Made by a program: the position numbers and the translations under genes
Shown: one piece after another, positions 9,234 to 13,991 of the stretch
Numbering within the stretch: the first letter of the stretch is position 1
How the letters are laid out: each line of letters begins with the position of its first letter
Notes under the pieces: generated by a model
What the model was told of the DNA's origin: nothing
What the model saw: the letters and a program-made list of their open reading frames with translations, nothing else
The model's database searches: none
From: Basidiobolus heterosporus B8920
Lineage: Eukaryota; Basidiobolomycota; Basidiobolomycetes; Basidiobolales; Basidiobolaceae
Length of the DNA stretch: 13,991 nt
Reading direction: 5' to 3'
Assembly (NCBI GenBank): GCA_000697455.1
Contig: JNET01030098.1
Span: 1-13,991 of the forward strand

Positions 9234-9240
9234 TTAGTAA
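9234..9240 (-). promoter_or_regulatory. Possible Yap-type site (TTACTAA) before the bZIP gene
   Basis: TTAGTAA on the plus strand is TTACTAA on the other, a known Yap1/Pap1 response element, 81 bases upstream of the bZIP ATG. This could allow autoregulation. The 7-mer also occurs elsewhere in the window without an obvious role (about 8441 and 11080), so the call is weak. Confidence 0.2.
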
Positions 9241-9320
9241 TCTCTTGATCTACGGCCCGTCCATTGATATTTTGTTACTACAACTCCACACTTGTTCCTG
9301 TATCTTACGCTGTTGCGCCA

Positions 9321-10571
9321 ATGTTGTCCTCCAAAGAACAGTTAGAAGACACGCTATCTGATTCATCCAAGTGTAGTTATCAGGATATCTCTAGCGAAGG
9401 TAGGTAATGCTTCTTAATTTTCCTAGCCTAATAGACAATACTGACTCGACTGCACTAAGAATCCGCTACCAGCCCCGAGCAATCTGTAGCTCCTTGTCCA
9501 CTAGAGCCACCGCAAAAAAAGAAACCGGGAAGAAAACCGAACCCGGCCTCTCCAGCTCTGCGCAAAGCTCAAAATCGAGCAGCCCAAAGGGCATTCCGCG
9601 AGCGTAAAGAAAAACATTTAAAGGAATTAGAAGAATGTGTTAAAGATCTGCGAGAGAATCAACATAAAGTCCAGAGCGAACTTCGAAGGGAAAATCAAAA
9701 GCTACGTTATCTGATCCAGATATTGAAGAATGACAATGTACAGCTACGAAGCATTGTCTCGAACCTCAATGCTTCATTAGTAGCTACAGATCCCAATGAA
9801 CTGATATCTCATTCCGGCAAAAATACCAACAGTACCTTGTTCACATCAACTGATAGCGTAGCGAATGTAAACGGAGTAGTAGTTACGCCAGTGCCATTGT
9901 CCAGCGATTGCGCGCAAAGTATCAATCTACGAAACGGATTTACCTCACTGTCATATGAAATCCACGAAGACCTAAATCTGTACGAAAGCGCATATCTTTC
10001 GGAAATGGACTATTCTACTTCTTCACCATATATCGATTCATTATCCGAGTTCAATGTAATTGAGAGCACAGACAAATCATGCTTCACAGTTAGTGAAAAA
10101 ATAGCGGATATCGAATTGGACGATAAAATTCAGACTGCTATTTTGAATGGTGGCTTTTTCCCAGTATTTCCAGATGGAATTACACTCACCATCCCACCAC
10201 CAGACTTTGGCCATCTCAAAGGTGGAATCGCTATGAATCTGATACCAGAGGTCCGTGAGCCCATGCATATGTTCAACGAATACGACTCTCGTATAGATCG
10301 TGTTCCGAGTGAAAGGCTGAAGGAATTGATGATAGAGCAACAAGGAAACTATGATCTGGACGAGTTGTGGGAGCTCTTTATGACCAAAGCCGTATGCCAT
10401 GGTGACCCACAAGACCCCTCGGCGTGGGAACTTCCAGATGAGTTCTATACTCGATTCCCTATGCTAGTGGACCCTGCCCTAAAAACTAGAGAAAGAATGC
10501 GCACAGCATGGTGGAGGCTAAATGGCCGTATCAGAACCTCCGAAAAAATCCGAACTCCAGTGAGTCTTTGA
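9321..10571 (+). CDS. Yap1/Pap1-like bZIP transcription factor, two exons
   Basis: Nuclear DNA-binding regulator, probably of stress or metabolic genes. Exons 9321-9399 and 9460-10571 join to 396 residues. A PGRKP-type basic lead-in (KKKPGRKPNP) precedes the basic region NRAAQRAFRER (residues 65-75), the fungal NxxAQxxFR signature that recognises TTAC(G/T)TAA-like sites. A long zipper follows with hydrophobics at heptad spacing (L83, L90, V97, then after a stutter L101, L108, L115, L122). The middle is Ser/Thr/Asn-rich. Near the C-terminus, PSERLKELM...YDLDELWELFMTKAVC (309-339) resembles the Yap1 redox domain and embedded export signal, but two of its three cysteines are missing. First in-frame ATG after a stop at 9246. 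The final TGA overlaps a consensus splice donor at 10560, so the last three residues are uncertain. Confidence 0.9.
9400..9459 (+). other. Intron of the bZIP gene (60 bp)
   Basis: Donor GTAGGT, branch-like TACTGAC about 20 bases before the acceptor CTAAG. Splicing joins a phase-1 G to AA and restores one frame from the first ATG through the basic region, removing an in-frame TAA at 9456. Confidence 0.85.
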
Positions 10572-10771
10572 GTAGTGGCACGCACAAATCTGTTCTCTTC
10601 AAAATTGTTTGGTACTCAGTTCTCTGTCTATCTTTACGTTTGGTAACCTGCAGCAGAAATCACATCATTAGCACTCCTCATCTATTATAATTGTATAGTA
10701 TTTTCTTTTCCATGTATATTATTCCGCGACTTGCTTTGACCTAGTCAATCCATAATTCTCACCATTATGGG

Positions 10772-10777
10772 AATAAA
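10772..10777 (+). terminator. Possible poly(A) signal of the bZIP gene
   Basis: AATAAA about 200 bases after the stop codon, in AT-rich sequence. Confidence 0.35.
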
Positions 10778-10909
10778 CAGCCCAAACATTTCTCATTAAT
10801 ACTCAAGCTAACATTGAATGTACTTGGGAATGAAGATTCCATTAGATTTCACCAGCCATAGCTTAGCCAATATGCTTTCTTAGGTGTTACATATTCTCCA
10901 CTCTAAAAT

Positions 10910-10923
10910 CCACTACGTAGTGG
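10910..10923. repeat. Perfect 14-bp palindrome
   Basis: CCACTACGTAGTGG has an ACGT core. It may be a dimeric factor site or chance. Confidence 0.35.
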
Positions 10924-11371
10924 GAAAGCCCCAGGCCATGTAAAAGCGCATTCTAAATCACTTTGGGTTAGGGCTAACATTCCAAGTGATACAAGCCACA
11001 CATACTTTCAAATGGTGTCATTAGGTGTCTTGGCAAAATTAATGAATGTTCCTGGACTGTACGCCCAAGGTAGTTACAGTGATTAGTAATGAAAACTCGG
11101 AGAGATTTGTTTGTCTCAAAGGCCACTTGGTTATATTGAGAATGAATCTCCATTAAAAGTAGTCAATGTCTTGATACTTCAAGCTATCCCTTTTTTGTAT
11201 ACTAAATAGATATCCTGGTCGAAGAGGTGAAAGAGTGTATTCATTAGTGCCAGATGAAGCACATTTGGGATAATTTACAAGAGGAAGAGGACTAATCGAG
11301 GTAGACAGACTTTATGACATGCGTAAGAAACTGGGTTAGAGTGATAGCATGCGAAGTATTCTAGAGCCTGA

Positions 11372-12667
11372 TCATAACAAGCCACACTGTCGAAGGTTGC
11401 TTTGGATAAGGATATCGTTAACGGCGGTCATGACGAACCCAATTTGCTGGGTATCAGTAGCGCAGGTGAAATGGGTATAGATCGTTTTGGCACTAGAGTG
11501 ATTTAATGATTTGAAACAATTGGTAATAAATTCACAAGCCTTATCGTAGTCCTCTCCCCCTAAAATTTGCCAGGTTAATATTATAGACTAATCGACTATC
11601 CATGAACGCCACTAGCTTACCATCATAATCCAAGAAATAATCACTCATTGGGGAGGTTATTAACTTCTCTCTAAACAGGTCGATCTTGTTCAGAAACAAG
11701 ATAACCGAAGTCTTTGTGAACCAGCGAGAATTGCATATGGAATCAAAAAGTGTAAGAGCCTCTTGCATTCGGTTCTAAAAGAGAGATTTGAGTAAAGGAC
11801 CCATCGAGAATTGGTACCTTGACAGCTCACTTACCACCGTATCATCTTCAATAAGATTCTGGTCATATTCACTAATGGCAACCATAAAGACGATGGCTGT
11901 TACATTCTCAAAGCAATGAATCCATTTCTTCCGTTCAGAGCGCTGGCCACCCACATCCAGCATGCGATAGACCATATCACCCATTGTGAAAACTGTTTCT
12001 GTCATGCCGGTGGTTTTTACGCGCGAACGTAATACATCCTGGTCATTAGGTATATAATTTGCTTGCCCGATACGCTCGATTGAATTGAAATAGCTGATGA
12101 ATGTCTTCTATTAGTACGACATCGAGTGTGATTGAGGATCGATGCTACTCACTATTTAGCCGAGTCATTTAATTGATATTCCCGTGAACGATGGAAACAC
12201 AGTCGCACGCCTTCATCTGCCCAGAGACATGTTATAGCCTCGGTGATTTCGTTCGCGAGGGTTTCTCCCTCTATCTGTTCAGGAAGGTCCATAATGGTGT
12301 GCATATGGATCACATTCTTCTCATCCGCTAGAGGAATCTCCATGATGTCCATTGCTTCCAGAATTACCCTCATGGATTGTGCAGCGTTCGAAAAGATCAC
12401 TTCCCTGAACGCTTCTTTTTCATCAATACTGTATCCCCCCTCATGGATCAATTTCATCTGCTTGATCAAGGTGCTCTTCCCAGATTCACCAGCACCTAAA
12501 AAATGAGTGTTAGCGGTGAATCAATTCAATGACCTTTGGGTGCAAATACCTAGGAGTAGCATCTTGACTTCCTTTTTCTGAATGATTCGATCATTTTTCA
12601 GCTGACTCTCTATGGCGTCATTAGCGCGTTTACCGTCTACCTCTTCTTGACTAACACAGCAACCCAT
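11372..12667 (-). CDS. Heterotrimeric G-protein alpha subunit (Gi-like), five exons
   Basis: GTPase that relays receptor signals at the plasma membrane. Exons 12667-12550, 12495-12153, 12093-11835, 11774-11621 and 11559-11372 give 353 residues, the usual length. The start MGCCVS supplies Gly2 for myristoylation and Cys3/Cys4 for palmitoylation, which fixes this ATG. G1 loop GAGESGKS (40-47); switch I RVKTTG with the catalytic Arg178; switch [10 protein letters not shown] with Gln204; G4 NKID; G5 TCATDT. The C-terminus RQCGLL has Cys at -4, as in pertussis-toxin-sensitive Gi/Go proteins. [10 protein letters not shown] and [19 protein letters not shown] are close to fungal group I G-alphas such as Neurospora GNA-1, although mating or nutrient roles cannot be assigned here. 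All GTPase motifs are intact, so it should be functional. Confidence 0.96.
11560..11620 (-). other. G-alpha intron 4 (61 bp)
   Basis: Donor GTAAGC, acceptor TTTTAG. Splicing joins DYDG to [10 protein letters not shown]. Confidence 0.9.
11775..11834 (-). other. G-alpha intron 3 (60 bp)
   Basis: Donor GTAAGT, acceptor CTTTTAG, phase 0. It joins EDDTV to NRMQEA, within the switch III region. Confidence 0.92.
12094..12152 (-). other. G-alpha intron 2 (59 bp)
   Basis: Donor GTGAGT, acceptor ATCAG, phase 2. It restores [22 protein letters not shown] branch-like motif lies about 30 bases before the acceptor. Confidence 0.9.
12496..12549 (-). other. G-alpha intron 1 (54 bp)
   Basis: Donor GTATTT, acceptor TTTTTTAG, phase 1. 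It splits the first glycine codon of the P-loop GAGESGKS and is the shortest intron in the window. Confidence 0.92.
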
Positions 12668-12804
12668 CCTTTGCAAAGGTGCTATGAGAAGTGGGCTACC
12701 TCGTGAAAACCAATCAAGGAAGAAATACGTGTAGGATAGGGAGATATCGATGGTTGGGGCCAAAAACTAGATGGATCTGAATGGGAGACCAGAATTATCG
12801 ACAG

Positions 12805-12812
12805 TATTTATA
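12805..12812 (-). promoter_or_regulatory. TATA-like box of the G-alpha gene
   Basis: TATAAATA in gene direction, about 138 bases before the ATG, a plausible spacing. Motif and position only. Confidence 0.4.
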
Positions 12813-12941
12813 GAGGCACCAACAATGAGAGCCGTGACAGGGGCTTTGGGGGAGAAGTATTTCAAGCATCCTTGAAAGAGCAGAAGTTCTTGTATTTGGT
12901 TGTCTAGTGCCGAGAATATCAAGGAATATGATGTATGGCTA

Positions 12942-13031
12942 GGTGGAGTTGCATACCACTGCTATTTTACCAAATACGGCCATCAAATGTAGAATATTTA
13001 AAATGGCCGTATTGAGTGGTCAACTCTCACC
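12942..13031. repeat. Imperfect inverted repeat with 19-base loop
   Basis: The left arm 12942-12983 and right arm 13003-13031 pair through GGTG, GAGTTG/CAACTC, ACCACT/AGTGGT and an 11-base core AATACGGCCAT/ATGGCCGTATT. The left arm has two small insertions. It looks like two head-to-head copies of one short repeat or a foldback/MITE remnant. Confidence 0.7.
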
Positions 13032-13146
13032 AATTCTAGACAAGTTCACAGCCAAGGGAGGATCAGATGAGCATGTGATGATTGTTGTAGATGCACGCAT
13101 GAAACTATCATCGAAATATCTCCTATTACTTGTATTTGATGAGATA

Positions 13147-13205
13147 TTAATGGGTTTCCAAAAGAAGTGCCAACGAGAAATTAATGGTTTTCCAAAAGAA
13201 GTACC
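13147..13205. repeat. Direct repeat of 25 bases, 34-base period
   Basis: Copies 13147-13171 and 13181-13205 differ at two positions; the shared core is TTTCCAAAAGAAGT. The spacer is nine bases. Confidence 0.75.
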
Positions 13206-13234
13206 CTATTTTGCCCTATTTTTGTCCTATTTTT
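13204..13234. repeat. Three 10-11 bp tandem units
   Basis: CCCTATTTTG, CCCTATTTTTG and TCCTATTTTT follow each other directly after the 25-base direct repeat. Confidence 0.6.
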
Positions 13235-13263
13235 AACCGTACAAAAGGCTGTTACCGCTTTGA

Positions 13264-13326
13264 CCATGAATTCTGAGTGGTGATAGACAACCCATGAATT
13301 CCGAGTGGTGATAGACAAACCATGAA
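13264..13326. repeat. 28-bp tandem repeat, 2.25 copies
   Basis: Units begin at 13264, 13292 and 13320 with CCATGAA. The core is GAATTC(T/C)GAGTGGTG followed by ATAGACAA. The two full copies are nearly identical. The reverse strand, with CACTC(A/G)GAATT, recalls transposase-binding subrepeats of Tc1/mariner ends, but I cannot confirm this. Confidence 0.75.
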
Positions 13327-13553
13327 AGTTCCACCATTCTGTTGCATAATGCTCCATCTATCACGACCACCCAATGCATTACTATGTGAACAGCTGCTCA
13401 TTACAATCTAGTCTTAACTCTATGCTATCTTGAGCATTATACGGCATTGGAGCTCGAGCTACTAACAACTCTACTAGGCTTAGCGGATAGCAGTCTTCCT
13501 ATCTACATGTTGTCCTAGAATAGAAAGATGGAAGCAGCAAAATAGTCTTTGTC

Positions 13554-13599
13554 TCTATCAGGATTGTATATTCACTTCTATCAGGGTTGTATATTCACT
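13554..13599. repeat. 23-bp tandem duplication
   Basis: Copies 13554-13576 and 13577-13599 differ at one base (AGGATT versus AGGGTT) and share TTGTATATTCACT. Confidence 0.75.
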
Positions 13600-13820
13600 T
13601 ATTTGACTATGATACTACCCCATAATGCTAATACTTAATTGGATTCAAATGCCGTTTTGCAGTAACAGTACATTCTGTACAGACATCCTTCCAGAGGGTC
13701 ACTTAGGTGGGTCACTACCATGTACCTCACGCGTATCACTACATTTTTAGAAGCTTCCCCGGATCAGGGAACTCATGCCCAGCGATCCATCAAGTTTCGG
13801 ATTCCTCCTTAGAGTTGCAT

Positions 13821-13860
13821 TATTCCTACACTATTTCTACGCTATTCCTACACTTTTCCT
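13821..13860. repeat. 11-bp tandem repeat, 3.5 copies
   Basis: TATTCCTACAC, TATTTCTACGC and TATTCCTACAC are consecutive, followed by a partial TTTTCCT unit. Confidence 0.7.
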
Positions 13861-13991
13861 GGCATTGATATAAATGGTGCATGTCTAAAAGAGTGAGAAT
13901 GGATAGATTGTCATAACCTACCTGGAAAGCAATCTAGCCAGTATTCTAGCTATGTCATGCTAAGACTTTGGTTCCTCAATTAGAGAACCCA

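Larger units (their letters stand above)
7778..9320. other. Divergent intergenic region (isomerase / bZIP)
   Basis: The 1.5 kb region should hold both promoters. Visible: the CT/AC tract by the isomerase, a TGACTCA at 8288-8294, two short tandem repeats (8465-8511, 8821-8870), a TATATATC at about 9041 and a TTAGTAA at 9234-9240. No supported gene was found on either strand. Confidence 0.55.
10572..11371. other. Convergent spacer between bZIP and G-alpha genes
   Basis: Holds the likely bZIP poly(A) signal and a perfect 14-bp palindrome at 10910-10923. No canonical AATAAA is seen for the G-alpha gene; CATAAA about 60 bases after its stop is a possible variant. No coding sequence is supported apart from a possible tiny last exon of the bZIP gene. 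Confidence 0.5.
12668..13991. other. G-alpha upstream region and repeat-dense right end
   Basis: The first 200 bases carry the G-alpha promoter. From about 12940 on, an inverted repeat and five separate tandem or direct repeats occur within about 900 bases, far denser than elsewhere in the window. No transposase fragment or other protein is recognisable; a 97-codon frame at 12943-13236 begins with GTG and overlaps the repeats. It is probably debris of non-autonomous elements. Confidence 0.5.

Noticed and set aside
9404-9459. Alternative bZIP intron donor GTAATG at 9404
   Set aside because: It leaves the wrong phase for the basic-region frame; the donor at 9400 restores it exactly.
2812-10977. 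Shared 11-mer GGTTAGGGCTA at about 2812 and 10967, telomere-like
   Set aside because: One repeated 11-mer is expected by chance in 14 kb, and there is no TTAGGG array.
12943-13236. 97-codon frame in the repeat block
   Set aside because: Begins at GTG, spans the inverted and direct repeats, and shows no recognisable domain.

Overview
The window looks like nuclear DNA of a filamentous or early-diverging fungus. The evidence is a Yap1/Pap1-type bZIP with the fungal NxxAQxxFR signature, a fungal-looking Na+/K+-ATPase-like (type IIC) pump, an AsnB-like asparagine synthetase, a Gi-like G-alpha, very short spliceosomal introns (54-74 bp, GT...AG) and Gcn4-type TGACTCA sites. I cannot name the genus from the sequence. 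The intergenic spaces (0.8-1.7 kb) are AT-rich and long relative to the genes.

Layout: (1) 2-2527 (+), the 3' part of a P-type cation ATPase, cut by the left edge. (2) 2528-3493, a convergent intergenic region. (3) 3494-5271 (-), asparagine synthetase in two exons. (4) 5272-6985, its long upstream region, with one proximal and three distal TGASTCA sites. (5) 6986-7777 (-), a single-exon enoyl-CoA delta-isomerase of ECI1 type with a C-terminal SKI peroxisomal signal. (6) 7778-9320, a divergent intergenic region with small tandem repeats. (7) 9321-10571 (+), a Yap1/Pap1-like bZIP factor in two exons. (8) 10572-11371, a convergent spacer. (9) 11372-12667 (-), a complete five-exon G-alpha of 353 residues. 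(10) 12668-13991, the G-alpha promoter, then a repeat-dense stretch with an imperfect inverted repeat and several tandem repeats, probably transposon debris.

The five genes do not form an obvious pathway cluster: ion transport, amino-acid synthesis, beta-oxidation, stress transcription and G-protein signalling. I saw no CRISPR array, tRNA, rRNA or recognisable transposase gene. The points most worth checking are the bZIP whose redox domain keeps its fold-like pattern but lacks two of three expected cysteines, the AP-1/Gcn4 site cluster before asparagine synthetase, the peroxisomal tag on an ECI1-type enzyme, and the palindromic repeat block at the right end.
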